DNA of 7,737 bases from Desulfofustis sp. (GTDB lineage: Bacteria; Desulfobacterota; Desulfobulbia; Desulfobulbales; Desulfocapsaceae), in NCBI GenBank assembly GCA_029287755.1, contig JARFQM010000101.1, forward strand, positions 1 to 7,737. The letters run 5' to 3'. Under the pieces are notes generated by a model. The model was given only the letters and a program-made list of their open reading frames with translations, was not told where the DNA came from and did not search any database. Positions 1 through 6,609 of the stretch are shown in pieces (the stretch's first letter is position 1; each line of letters starts with the position of its first letter). Position numbers and translations under genes: made by a program.

Positions 1-542
1 AGACCTTTTCCGAGGCGGGAGACTATCGCAGGGAAATTCCGTTGTACGTCGAATACAAGCCAAGTGAAACCAGGGGGCGGTGCTTTGTCGACACCGCCGC
101 CAAGGCGCTCTGTCTGCTTAACGATATCAAGATAGAAGAGATGGGAGTGACACTTGATTTTGGCCACTCCATGTATGGCAGCGAGAATCCGGCCGAGGCG
201 GTTTCCCTGCTGGAGGCAAGCCCATTCAAATACTACATACATATCAATGACAACGACGGAAAATGGGACTGGGACTACTTCTGCGGCACCAAGCATTTCC
301 TCGATTATGTCGAGTTTCTCTATTATCTGAAAAAATACGAATACAACGATTATATGACTTCCGATACCTCGCCGACCCGCTGGGACATTAAAGGTACTTT
401 CGAGGCCAACAGCAGGCTCACCACCAAGATCTGGCAGTTATTCGAGCGCCTCGATGTTGGTGAACTGGAGGCCCTGATGGCGCGAGGTGACTATATAGAA
501 ACCTGGAAATTCATCGAACAAAATATCTTCTCTTTACGATAA
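1..542 (+). CDS. Sugar phosphate isomerase/epimerase, xylose isomerase-like TIM barrel (5' partial)
   Basis: The reading frame is open to the left edge, so the start lies outside the window; 179 codons are visible from base 3. The likely role is a cytoplasmic metal-dependent isomerase or epimerase acting on a ketose or keto-acid sugar. The order and spacing of acidic and histidine residues match the AP-endonuclease-2/xylose-isomerase-like fold: E17 in YVEYKP, D52 and H55 in TLDFGHS, H80 in YIHIND, and D121 in TSDTSP (numbered from base 3). The fourth metal-ligand position is normally glutamate, and here it is aspartate. A helical tail of about 45 residues follows the barrel. The stop is 8 bases before the kinase start, so the two are probably co-transcribed. 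By analogy with OtnI beside DUF1537 kinases it may isomerise a 2-oxo/3-oxo acid sugar; that is inference, and the exact substrate cannot be read from the sequence. Confidence 0.8.
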   Translation, partial: TFSEAGDYRREIPLYVEYKPSETRGRCFVDTAAKALCLLNDIKIEEMGVTLDFGHSMYGSENPAEAVSLLEASPFKYYIHINDNDGKWDWDYFCGTKHFLDYVEFLYYLKKYEYNDYMTSDTSPTRWDIKGTFEANSRLTTKIWQLFERLDVGELEALMARGDYIETWKFIEQNIFSLR

Positions 543-550
543 CTGATCCC

Positions 551-1960
551 ATGAGTGAACCGACTATTGCGATAAGCTATCTTGATACCCTGCCGCCAGA
601 GTGGCAGACCGATCTGCTGCCCGCCATTCAGCAGGAACTCGGCCGATCCTCCTATAAAATCGTGGTCCTCGACGACGACCCCACCGGAACCCAGACGGTA
701 AGAGACATACCGGTACTGACCAGCTGGGCGGTGGGGGCCCTTGAAAAGGAATTATCGGGTGAGTTCCCAGGCTTTTTTTTACTCACCAACAGTCGAAGCC
801 TGACCGAACAGGCGGCCTGCGGCCTGGCCCGTGAAATCGGCGGGAACCTTTACCTGGCCTCCAAGAATACCGGAGTTCGCGTAGTGGTGATAAGTCGCTC
901 CGACTCCACCCTGCGCGGTCATTTTCCCGCGGAGGTTGATGCCGCCGCCGAGATCCTGAACAAGCAGCAGCTTCCTTATTTGATTATCCCGTTCTTCCTG
1001 GAAGGGGGCCGTTATACACTCGACGACATCCATTATGTCAAGGAAAAGGACTCTCTTGTTCCGGCCGCCATGACGCCGTTTGCCAAGGATGCGGCCTTCG
1101 GTTTCAGCCATTCCAATCTGAAAAAATACATCGAGGAAAAGACCAGAGGTAAAATTAACGCAGAGGATGTTATAGCGGTGAGTCTCGAAGACATCAGAGT
1201 CGGCGGTCCGGAGCGGGTTGCCGAAGTTCTCAGAAGCGTACCCCAGGGCACTGCCTGCATTATCAACAGCGCCAGCTATCGCGACATGGAAGTGGTTGTC
1301 TCGGCCCTGATCACGGTGGAAAACGAGGGCTATGAATTCCTCTACCGCACTGCCGCCTCTTTCGTGCGTTCACGACTCGGACTGGATGCCGGTGATGGCC
1401 TGCTGTCCGGCACCCAGCTGGTAAATCCAAGCGCCAACGGAGGGTTATTCGTGATTGGCTCCTACGTACCTAAAACGACAGCCCAAACCAATGCGCTGTT
1501 CGAACTCACCGATATCGTTCCCATTGAGGTAAAGGTCGACGAGCTACTCGATGAACGCAGAAGAAGTGAGGAGATAGAACGGGTCATCGCTCTCACCAAC
1601 AGTACCCTCAGTTCAGGTGCAGACGCTGCGGTCTACACCAGCCGTTCACTGGTTGCAGGCAGTGATGCGCCTTCAAGCCTGGCAATTGGCGGTATCGTTT
1701 CCGCAAGTCTGGTCGAGATCGTCAGCAATTTAACCCATCAGCCACGCTATTTAGTGGCCAAGGGAGGCATCACTTCGAGCGATATCGCTACCGAGGCCCT
1801 GGGGATAAGACGAGCACTGGTAATCGGGCAGGCCCTGCCGGGAGTGCCGGCCTGGCGATGCGGCGAAGAGACCCGCTACCCGGGCATGACGTATATCGTC
1901 TTCCCGGGCAATGTGGGAGAGGATGACGCGCTTGCACAGATTGTCAGAAAAATAGACTGA
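551..1960 (+). CDS. Four-carbon acid sugar kinase family protein (DUF1537, OtnK/DtnK-like)
   Basis: At 469 residues this has full family length. The N-terminal substrate-binding domain carries DDDPTG at 41-46, TNSRSL near 79-84 and SRSDSTLRGHFP near 114-125. The C-terminal nucleotide-binding domain carries GSYVPKTT near 303-310, KGGITSSDIATE near 403-414, PGVPAW near 429 and FPGNVG near 451. Family members phosphorylate D-threonate, D-erythronate, 3-oxo-tetronate or related acid sugars with ATP in the cytoplasm. I see no mutation in the recognisable motifs, so it is probably active. The ATG follows the isomerase stop by 8 bases and has no clear Shine-Dalgarno sequence, which suggests translational coupling. 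The usual DUF1537 partners (PdxA2, or an OtnC-type aldolase) are not visible; a PanB homologue follows instead. The substrate is therefore unknown and may be branched or otherwise different. Confidence 0.9.
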   Translation: MSEPTIAISYLDTLPPEWQTDLLPAIQQELGRSSYKIVVLDDDPTGTQTVRDIPVLTSWAVGALEKELSGEFPGFFLLTNSRSLTEQAACGLAREIGGNLYLASKNTGVRVVVISRSDSTLRGHFPAEVDAAAEILNKQQLPYLIIPFFLEGGRYTLDDIHYVKEKDSLVPAAMTPFAKDAAFGFSHSNLKKYIEEKTRGKINAEDVIAVSLEDIRVGGPERVAEVLRSVPQGTACIINSASYRDMEVVVSALITVENEGYEFLYRTAASFVRSRLGLDAGDGLLSGTQLVNPSANGGLFVIGSYVPKTTAQTNALFELTDIVPIEVKVDELLDERRRSEEIERVIALTNSTLSSGADAAVYTSRSLVAGSDAPSSLAIGGIVSASLVEIVSNLTHQPRYLVAKGGITSSDIATEALGIRRALVIGQALPGVPAWRCGEETRYPGMTYIVFPGNVGEDDALAQIVRKID

Positions 1961-1993
1961 CAAAGCCCAATAACAGACAAACGTAACATTAAC

Positions 1994-2001
1994 AGAAGGA
2001 G
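1994..2001 (+). promoter_or_regulatory. Strong ribosome binding site of the panB-like gene
   Basis: AGAAGGAG lies 8 bases upstream of the ATG at 2010. It is by far the best Shine-Dalgarno sequence in the cassette. Its strength and the 49-base gap after the kinase suggest the PanB-like protein is translated independently and perhaps at a higher level than the two genes before it. Confidence 0.8.
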
Positions 2002-2009
2002 AAAAATCA

Positions 2010-2855
2010 ATGAAACATACGGTAACGACAATTCAGGCCATGCGAGACAATAAGGAAATCATTACCATGCTCACCGCCTATGACTACCCCACCGCAAAAA
2101 AAGTAAACGATGCGGGGATAGACATGATACTGGTGGGTGACAGCTGCGCCATGGTCGTTCACGGCCACCCCACCACCCTGACAGCCACCATGGATATGAT
2201 GGTACTGCATTGCGCTGCCGTTGCCCGGGCCTGCGACCGAACCATGGTAATCGCCGATATGCCGTTCGGATCCTTTCAGTATTCGATAGAGGATACGATG
2301 AAAAACGCGGCTCGTTTCATCACCGAGGCAAAGGTTGACGGGGTCAAATTCGAGGCCACCCCGCATCATATCGAAAAAACCAAGGCCATCGTCCAGATGG
2401 GTATCCCGGTGGTCGGGCATGTCGGACTGCACCCCCAGGCAGTGGGCGCCCTTGGCGGCCTCAAGGTTCAAGGAAAGGATATGGATTCAGCCCGTAAAGT
2501 CGTCTCGGAAGCGCTGGAGCTCCAGGAAGCGGGCGCTTTTGCCATCATCTTCGAAGCGGTTCCCGCCAAGCTTTCCGATTACGTGACCAGAAAACTCGAT
2601 GTCCCCACCATCAGCATTGGCGGCGGTCCCTATTGTTCAGGACAACTTCTTGTCACTCCTGACGTACTCGGCATGTATGACAATTTCACCCCTTCATTCG
2701 CCAAGCAGTATCAGAAATTCGGTGAGGTGATGATCGACACCTTCAAGCAGTACAAAGAAGAAGTGCTCACTGGCAAGTTCCCCGGCGAAGAACACAGTTA
2801 CAAAATGTCCGATGATGTTTTGGAGGCCATCGAGAAAGAATTCGGCGCCGCCTGA
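2010..2855 (+). CDS. panB: Ketopantoate hydroxymethyltransferase family protein (PanB, divergent)
   Basis: This 281-residue TIM-barrel protein aligns along its length with PanB, which transfers a hydroxymethyl group from methylene-tetrahydrofolate to 3-methyl-2-oxobutanoate in pantothenate synthesis. Metal and active-site positions are kept: VGDS (D44, S45), ADMPF (D83), VKFE (K113, E115), GHVGLHPQ (H137), KVQG, FEAVP (E182) and the C-terminal PGEEHSY. Several neighbouring positions differ from the PanB pattern I know: VGDSCAMVV instead of VGDSLGMVV, KFEA instead of K-[IL]-EG, FEAV instead of LECV, SIGGG instead of GIGAG, CSGQ instead of CDGQ, and TPD instead of HD. There is an acidic helical tail of roughly 20 residues. 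No panC or panD is nearby, and it follows an acid-sugar kinase. It may be true PanB or a catabolic paralogue with another substrate. Family assignment is firm; the reaction is not. Confidence 0.85.
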   Translation: MKHTVTTIQAMRDNKEIITMLTAYDYPTAKKVNDAGIDMILVGDSCAMVVHGHPTTLTATMDMMVLHCAAVARACDRTMVIADMPFGSFQYSIEDTMKNAARFITEAKVDGVKFEATPHHIEKTKAIVQMGIPVVGHVGLHPQAVGALGGLKVQGKDMDSARKVVSEALELQEAGAFAIIFEAVPAKLSDYVTRKLDVPTISIGGGPYCSGQLLVTPDVLGMYDNFTPSFAKQYQKFGEVMIDTFKQYKEEVLTGKFPGEEHSYKMSDDVLEAIEKEFGAA

Positions 2856-3092
2856 TTACACCGCTCTGCGCCCCCTCCCTATCCACGGTAAAATAACCTC
2901 TTTTGCCGCTGGATAGTTCACACCTGTATTCCGGACCGCTGATGAGCCGGGATACAGGTGTTGGGCCCCGAACCTGTATTCGATTTTGAAGAGAAGACGG
3001 TCGTTGTCGTCCCCATCCTGGAAAATCCCTTCCTCACTGGCCAAAACCCGGAAGACGAGTTGTGAGAGCAACGACTGTTTTCTTGATTGCAT
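2856..3092 (-). pseudogene. Probable C-terminal remnant of an outer-membrane beta-barrel protein
   Basis: An open frame of 78 codons starts two bases after the stop of the LolA-like gene. Residues 8-44 look like the last two strands and connecting loop of an outer-membrane barrel: an amphipathic strand (LLSQLVFRVLAS), an acidic loop (FQDGDDND) and a final strand (RLLFKIEYRF) with the terminal aromatic residue typical of such proteins. The next codons are GGG GCC CAA; a single C-to-T change would make CAA a TAA stop and end the protein as EYRFGA. The frame instead runs through a hairpin into low-quality sequence. There is no signal peptide and no other strands. I infer an internal deletion plus stop loss in the outer-membrane gene that often follows LolA-like genes. 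A chance ORF cannot be excluded. Confidence 0.45.
2920..2961. repeat. 15-bp inverted repeat in the convergent region after panB
   Basis: The arms are 2920-2934 and 2947-2961, with one wobble/mismatched pair and a 12-base loop. The position between convergent genes suits a bidirectional terminator, but neither side has a T-run, so a standard intrinsic terminator is not supported. The 10-mer ACCTGTATTC of the left arm recurs directly at 2972-2981, which gives three related copies within 60 bases. Confidence 0.6.
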
Positions 3093-3094
3093 TG

Positions 3095-3898
3095 TTACAG
3101 CCCTTTTTCCAGCTGTCTCACCGAGAAAAATGATTCATCGAGTTCCTGGTTGTAGTTGATATTATCCATTCTCAGGACTGTTCTGTGCAGTGTTCTCTTG
3201 TTTCTGGTGGTCTTCATCCAGGTCTCAACCGCGACCCAGATGCCGTCGATGTTCTCGATTTTCTTGACCTCCATATATTTGACTTTGTTGCCCGTCTTCA
3301 CTACATGGATGGCCCTGACAACCATAAAATTGTCCTTTCTCACGTAGACAATGGATCTTTTGTAGCCATAGCGGTCCTCCACCGCACCGGAAACCGGCAG
3401 CGCTTCAATGATCCAGACCTCCTGATCATTGACCAGGTCTTCTTTGAGCAGCTTGTAGGACCATTCATCAAGCACCCTCCTGGTCATATCGGCGTAGGAA
3501 AAATCTGAACCCATGAATGACGATGATTTATCGGAGGTGGCAATGCGCTTGGTTTTCCTCAGATCAGGCAGATAGAGCCATTGATCGTCATCTTTTTCAC
3601 CACCGTAATAATCGTAGGTAAGAAATCCCGTGTCCTTGACGTCGGCCGGAGCGAGAAAAAACTGCATCCTCAGCGTGTCTCTGCCTTTGTCCTTCGAAAA
3701 AAGCTTGATGGTTCGCCGGCGCTCGTTGCCTTTGTGATCAATCAAAGTCATTTCCAGGTCTGCGGTCTGGTTGTCGCCGTCATCACGGGCATCGACCTGT
3801 TCCATGATTGTTCTCGCTTCAGTCGCCGCTTGCGCCGCTGGCGCTGACCACAGAAGCGACCATATAACAAGGCATAGGCAATAGCTGAAAATTTTCAT
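3095..3898 (-). CDS. Outer membrane lipoprotein-sorting protein (LolA-like)
   Basis: The predicted protein has 267 residues, with a Sec signal peptide (about 1-24, MKIFSYCL...PAAQA) and a mature part resembling the LolA-like outer-membrane lipoprotein-sorting family. Recognisable stretches are MEQVDARDDG just after the signal, then DTGFLTYDYYGG, DQWLYLPDLRKTKRI and SSSFMGSDFSYADM mid-protein, and a C-terminal region ending SFFSVRQLEKGL. Such proteins are periplasmic and are thought to bind lipid or lipoprotein, usually next to an RND-superfamily exporter. I chose the start at 3898 because AGGAGG sits 5 bases upstream and the signal peptide begins there. The frame stays open to an ATG at 4018, which would put 40 non-signal-like residues in front. 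The only downstream neighbour is a probable barrel remnant, and no exporter is next to it. Confidence 0.85.
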   Translation of the reverse strand: MKIFSYCLCLVIWSLLWSAPAAQAATEARTIMEQVDARDDGDNQTADLEMTLIDHKGNERRRTIKLFSKDKGRDTLRMQFFLAPADVKDTGFLTYDYYGGEKDDDQWLYLPDLRKTKRIATSDKSSSFMGSDFSYADMTRRVLDEWSYKLLKEDLVNDQEVWIIEALPVSGAVEDRYGYKRSIVYVRKDNFMVVRAIHVVKTGNKVKYMEVKKIENIDGIWVAVETWMKTTRNKRTLHRTVLRMDNINYNQELDESFFSVRQLEKGL

Positions 3899-4018
3899 CT
3901 CATCCTCCTGCGACGGGTGGTTTTTAATCTGCAGTCTGTTCAAAATATTTCTTGTACTTGTACTGAAGTGCATGGTGTCATTTATGGTCCGAACTGCGGC
4001 GATCGGGGCAATCAGCAT
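3899..4018 (-). other. Open upstream frame with its own start and Shine-Dalgarno, in frame with the LolA-like gene
   Basis: An ATG at 4018 is preceded on the minus strand by AAAGGAG and a short spacer, and its 40 codons (MLIAPIAAVRTINDT...) run without a stop into the LolA-like gene. The peptide is not signal-like. It may be the start region of a lost upstream gene (for example an exporter) now fused to the leader of the next gene, a real N-terminal extension, or chance. Another minus-strand frame here ends in a short tail (ALQYKYKKYFEQTAD then stop) that could be the end of a removed gene, but this is weak. Confidence 0.25.
3904..3909 (-). promoter_or_regulatory. Ribosome binding site that fixes the LolA-like start
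   Basis: AGGAGG on the minus strand is 5 bases from the ATG at 3898, which begins a good signal peptide. This favours the short start over the in-frame ATG at 4018. Confidence 0.75.
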
Positions 4019-4138
4019 GGATCTCCTTTGACGGTAATTTCCAGCATTACTATCTCGTGGTAACCAAACAGGAAGGTGTCAAGAATAACTTGCAGCAAGC
4101 CCCTCTTGCCGCCGAAAAAACTGTTCACCATTACCAGG

Positions 4139-4167
4139 TTGCCGCCCGCCTGCTCACCTGTTATGCT
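4139..4167 (+). promoter_or_regulatory. Possible sigma70-type promoter of the lytic transglycosylase gene
   Basis: TTGCCG at 4139-4144 and TATGCT at 4162-4167 are separated by 17 bases; each matches consensus at four of six positions. The predicted transcript would begin near 4174, about 33 bases before the ATG at 4207. This also argues against the upstream GTG at 4057 as the start. The rest of the 308-base spacer between the divergent genes (3899-4206) shows no other gene. Confidence 0.3.
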
Positions 4168-4206
4168 GCACGCTCAAATCACTTACCAACTTCCTTATCA
4201 GTTGAA

Positions 4207-6069
4207 ATGCGAAAACTCCTGTTAGCCATTGTGCTCGCCTTGCCCTTTACATACTGCGCCAGTGCCGGCAGTGCAAAGGAGCTCACTATCCCGATCACCC
4301 TTGATTACGAATTGCTTGACGCCCTGCTCATCCAGACCTCGTATACCGACCCTGGCGACACAGCCCAACTGCTCTATGAGGCAAATGGGTGCCTTGAGCT
4401 TACCCTCTCCGAGCCCCGCTTCTCAGGTGGGGAAGACATCATAACTCTTTTCTCTAATATCTTTATTCATCTGGGCACCCCGCTTGGCGACAGTTGCCTG
4501 ATGCCCTACCAATGGACCGGATCGATCGAGATCTCTCAAATCCCCCAGCTTGAACCCAATAACTGGGACCTGACTTTTCAGACCGTCGACACAAAAGTTT
4601 TCTCAGCAGATGGGAAAAAAATCGACAGCCTCGATCTCGTTTTTGACCGCGTGCTGCCTCTGGTAAATGAGCACACCCGGGAGTTTGCCATAAAGCTGGA
4701 AACTCCCGTGGAAGACCTGCGAACTTTCATTCTTCCCATGTTCACCCCAGAGGCCAGGCAGGAAGCGGAACAGCTCCTGGACAGCATCAGACCCGGCGCC
4801 GTCACCGCCGACGCCCAAAAACTGGTCGTCAATGTCCATGCAGAGGCGACCGAAGTCGAAACAGATGCTTTTCCAGAGGAGATGGAAACTCTCAGCGAAG
4901 AGGAGATGGAACAGTTTCTCGAACTCTGGGAAACCTGGGACTCGCTCCTGGTCTTTCTAATATCCGTGCTCACCGAACAACCTCTGAGCAGCAGCGAAAA
5001 AGAACAACTCATAGATCTTCTGCTCGATACCAGATATGAGTTTGTCACCCTGATAAATGATACAACCCTGCAGAAGGATTTTGTCCGCGATCAGTTCATA
5101 AGGGCCTGGCAGCTTTTATCCGCCATCTTCAGAAATCAGCTGCTGCACAATCCTACGCAAAACAGACTGGGCCTGCTTAGCTTTCTGACCGCCGTCGATG
5201 CCCTGATGATTCTCGACGAGTTAGGTCCTGCGTTTGGTATAGAGATCAGCAGAAACGGCCTTATCCGTTTAGCGAAAATTCTGGGCGGCGAGTCGGTTGA
5301 ACTGCACTACTCCCCCAATATCAACAAGGCGCTGCAGCAATTATTCCAGGCCTATCCCGAACCGCCTGAGAGCGGAGCTGAAGACGCCCGGACTCCGCCT
5401 CCGCCCCCGCTACCGGAGACCTCGAACTACGATATGCGAAAGTTGATGCAATCACTGTTTGTCGCCTCAGCTCACGCGAAAGACCTGCCGACTTTTGCGG
5501 AAATCAGACGCTGGCAAGTGCCCAAAAACAATCTTGGAGACTATCTCACCCGCGTCAGAGATCTGCTTGAGTTCGCTTTCACCTCTCTGGTGATCCGTCG
5601 TGAACTTCCCGGTTATATGAATGAAATATACAGCACGATGATACCGGCAATTGCCTGGCAGGAAAGTTGTTTTAAACAGTTTGTGGTAAAGGATGCCAAG
5701 CTCACCTATCTGCTTTCATACAACAACAGTTCGGTCGGCCTCATGCAGGTGAACGAGAGGGTGTGGCGGGGAGTCTACGACACCCAGCGGCTCAGGTGGG
5801 ATATTCGTTACAACGCCAGTGCCGGCTGCGAGATCGTCGATCTCTATCTGCACAAGTATGCCCTGGGTAAGTACGGTCCGGAAATACTCTCCCAAAAAGA
5901 TACCCTGGCCCAGTTGGTCTACGCCATGTATAACGGCGGCCCAAGTCAGTATGGAAAGTTTTTAAAGCGCAGCAAAGCAAAAGATCTTTATGACAGTGAC
6001 CGCCTCTTTGCCCAGAAATACGATTGGGTTAAAAATGGCGACTGGGAACGCGCCGATAAATGTTTCTGA
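4207..6069 (+). CDS. Exported protein with C-terminal lytic transglycosylase (SLT) domain
   Basis: This 620-residue periplasmic protein probably cleaves peptidoglycan glycan strands. A signal peptide (MRKLLLAIVLALPFTYCASAGS) covers about 1-22. Residues about 25-210 look mostly beta-rich and are not recognised. About 212-245 is a strongly acidic stretch, and about 245-390 is predicted helical. A proline-rich linker (PPPPPLP) lies near 397-404. The transglycosylase-like domain is at about 475-590: catalytic glutamate E486 in AWQES, SVGLMQVN at 509-516, YNASAGCE, and YAMYNGGP at 572-579. The gap between the glutamate and GLMQ is longer than in simple Slt domains. The frame extends to a GTG at 4057, but that would bury the signal peptide behind 50 polar residues, so I chose ATG 4207 despite a weak ribosome binding site. 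It stands alone, convergent with the ACT gene. Confidence 0.85.
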   Translation: MRKLLLAIVLALPFTYCASAGSAKELTIPITLDYELLDALLIQTSYTDPGDTAQLLYEANGCLELTLSEPRFSGGEDIITLFSNIFIHLGTPLGDSCLMPYQWTGSIEISQIPQLEPNNWDLTFQTVDTKVFSADGKKIDSLDLVFDRVLPLVNEHTREFAIKLETPVEDLRTFILPMFTPEARQEAEQLLDSIRPGAVTADAQKLVVNVHAEATEVETDAFPEEMETLSEEEMEQFLELWETWDSLLVFLISVLTEQPLSSSEKEQLIDLLLDTRYEFVTLINDTTLQKDFVRDQFIRAWQLLSAIFRNQLLHNPTQNRLGLLSFLTAVDALMILDELGPAFGIEISRNGLIRLAKILGGESVELHYSPNINKALQQLFQAYPEPPESGAEDARTPPPPPLPETSNYDMRKLMQSLFVASAHAKDLPTFAEIRRWQVPKNNLGDYLTRVRDLLEFAFTSLVIRRELPGYMNEIYSTMIPAIAWQESCFKQFVVKDAKLTYLLSYNNSSVGLMQVNERVWRGVYDTQRLRWDIRYNASAGCEIVDLYLHKYALGKYGPEILSQKDTLAQLVYAMYNGGPSQYGKFLKRSKAKDLYDSDRLFAQKYDWVKNGDWERADKCF

Positions 6070-6093
6070 ACATCCTTTCGTACAAGTTCCAGC

Positions 6094-6471
6094 TTACATA
6101 AATCGATGCCCCGCCTTGTGGAGAACCTCGCGGGCCCTGCCCAGATTTTCGCTCCGGATCAGTATATAGTCCGTATCGAAGGTCGATAGTGCGAATATCG
6201 AGATCCTGGCACTGGCAAGCAATTCGGCGATGGCGGCCAGAATGCCTGTGAGGGAAAAGTTCAGGGGACCGACTATTTTTATTATGCGCCACTCAGTTTC
6301 GCTCCGGGGGGCAGCCAGATCCACTCGCGCCTCACACACGATGGAAAGCTCCTCATCGGTTCTACTCACACTGTAAAACCGGCTCTGCTCCACAGTTTCT
6401 GGAACCGGGGCGTCAGGGGCAAACCGATGAACCGAGTAGCTCCCCTCGAGCACTGCGAGTGTTAATTTCAT
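6094..6471 (-). CDS. Small ACT-domain protein (COG3603/CASTOR-like)
   Basis: This 125-residue protein appears to have two ACT-like halves. The N-terminal half begins MKLTLAVLEGSYSVHRF and includes a segment FYSVSRTDEELSIVCE. The C-terminal half (about 61-125) has the sequence WRIIKIVGPLNFSLTGILAAIAELLASARISIFALSTFDTDY..., the typical beta-alpha-beta ligand-sensing pattern with glycine and proline in the first turn. Proteins of this family are cytoplasmic and presumed to bind amino acids, but no enzyme partner is visible. An in-frame TAG at 6484-6486 means ATG 6471 is the earliest ATG start. That ATG overlaps a TGA (ATGA) closing another minus-strand frame open from 6653, but I do not consider that frame a gene. 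The Shine-Dalgarno is weak. It lies 138 bases after the ABM gene, across a structured element. Confidence 0.75.
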   Translation of the reverse strand: MKLTLAVLEGSYSVHRFAPDAPVPETVEQSRFYSVSRTDEELSIVCEARVDLAAPRSETEWRIIKIVGPLNFSLTGILAAIAELLASARISIFALSTFDTDYILIRSENLGRAREVLHKAGHRFM

Positions 6472-6511
6472 TTTTGCGGAGACCTACAAAATCCTGCCAG
6501 GTATTCAGTCA

Positions 6512-6589
6512 GTGCCTTTTCCCTCTCATCACTCTTGAACAGCTTGAGCAGCGATGAATTGAAGCGATCGCGCCAAAGGGAAAAGGCAC
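6512..6589 (-). other. Two-tier inverted-repeat element between the ABM and ACT genes
   Basis: A perfect 13-bp inverted repeat (GTGCCTTTTCCCT at 6512-6524 with AGGGAAAAGGCAC at 6577-6589) encloses a second pairing, 6525-6533 with 6550-6558. The inner helix contains an A-C mismatch if read as plus-strand RNA but a G-U pair as minus-strand RNA, and the outer helix also gains a closing G-U (6590 with 6511) on the minus strand. The structure therefore fits a minus-strand transcript, the direction of both flanking genes. It could be an intercistronic processing or stability element or a small repeat family. There is no T-run after it. Confidence 0.5.
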
Positions 6590-6609
6590 CTGCTCTCCCC
6601 TGCCGTCTC

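Noticed and set aside
773..781. Run of eight T followed by A in the kinase gene, which forms a T-TTT-TTA slippery heptamer in frame
   Set aside because: It encodes the normal FFL of the family, the -1 frame stops soon after, and no stimulatory structure is evident, so programmed frameshifting is unlikely.
2007..2471. 154-codon minus-strand frame opposite the panB-like gene
   Set aside because: It is antisense to a clear family member, rich in histidine and glycine as a mirror of PanB codons, with no ribosome binding site of its own.
3418..3443. Inverted repeat AGACCT...AGGTCT inside the LolA-like gene
   Set aside because: Six base pairs within a coding region is readily expected by chance.
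4057..4206. GTG start adding 50 residues to the transglycosylase
   Set aside because: It would place a polar stretch before a clear signal peptide and would start upstream of the likely promoter.
4578..5048. 156-codon minus-strand frame inside the transglycosylase gene
   Set aside because: It is very serine and arginine rich with no domain pattern, as expected of an antisense shadow.
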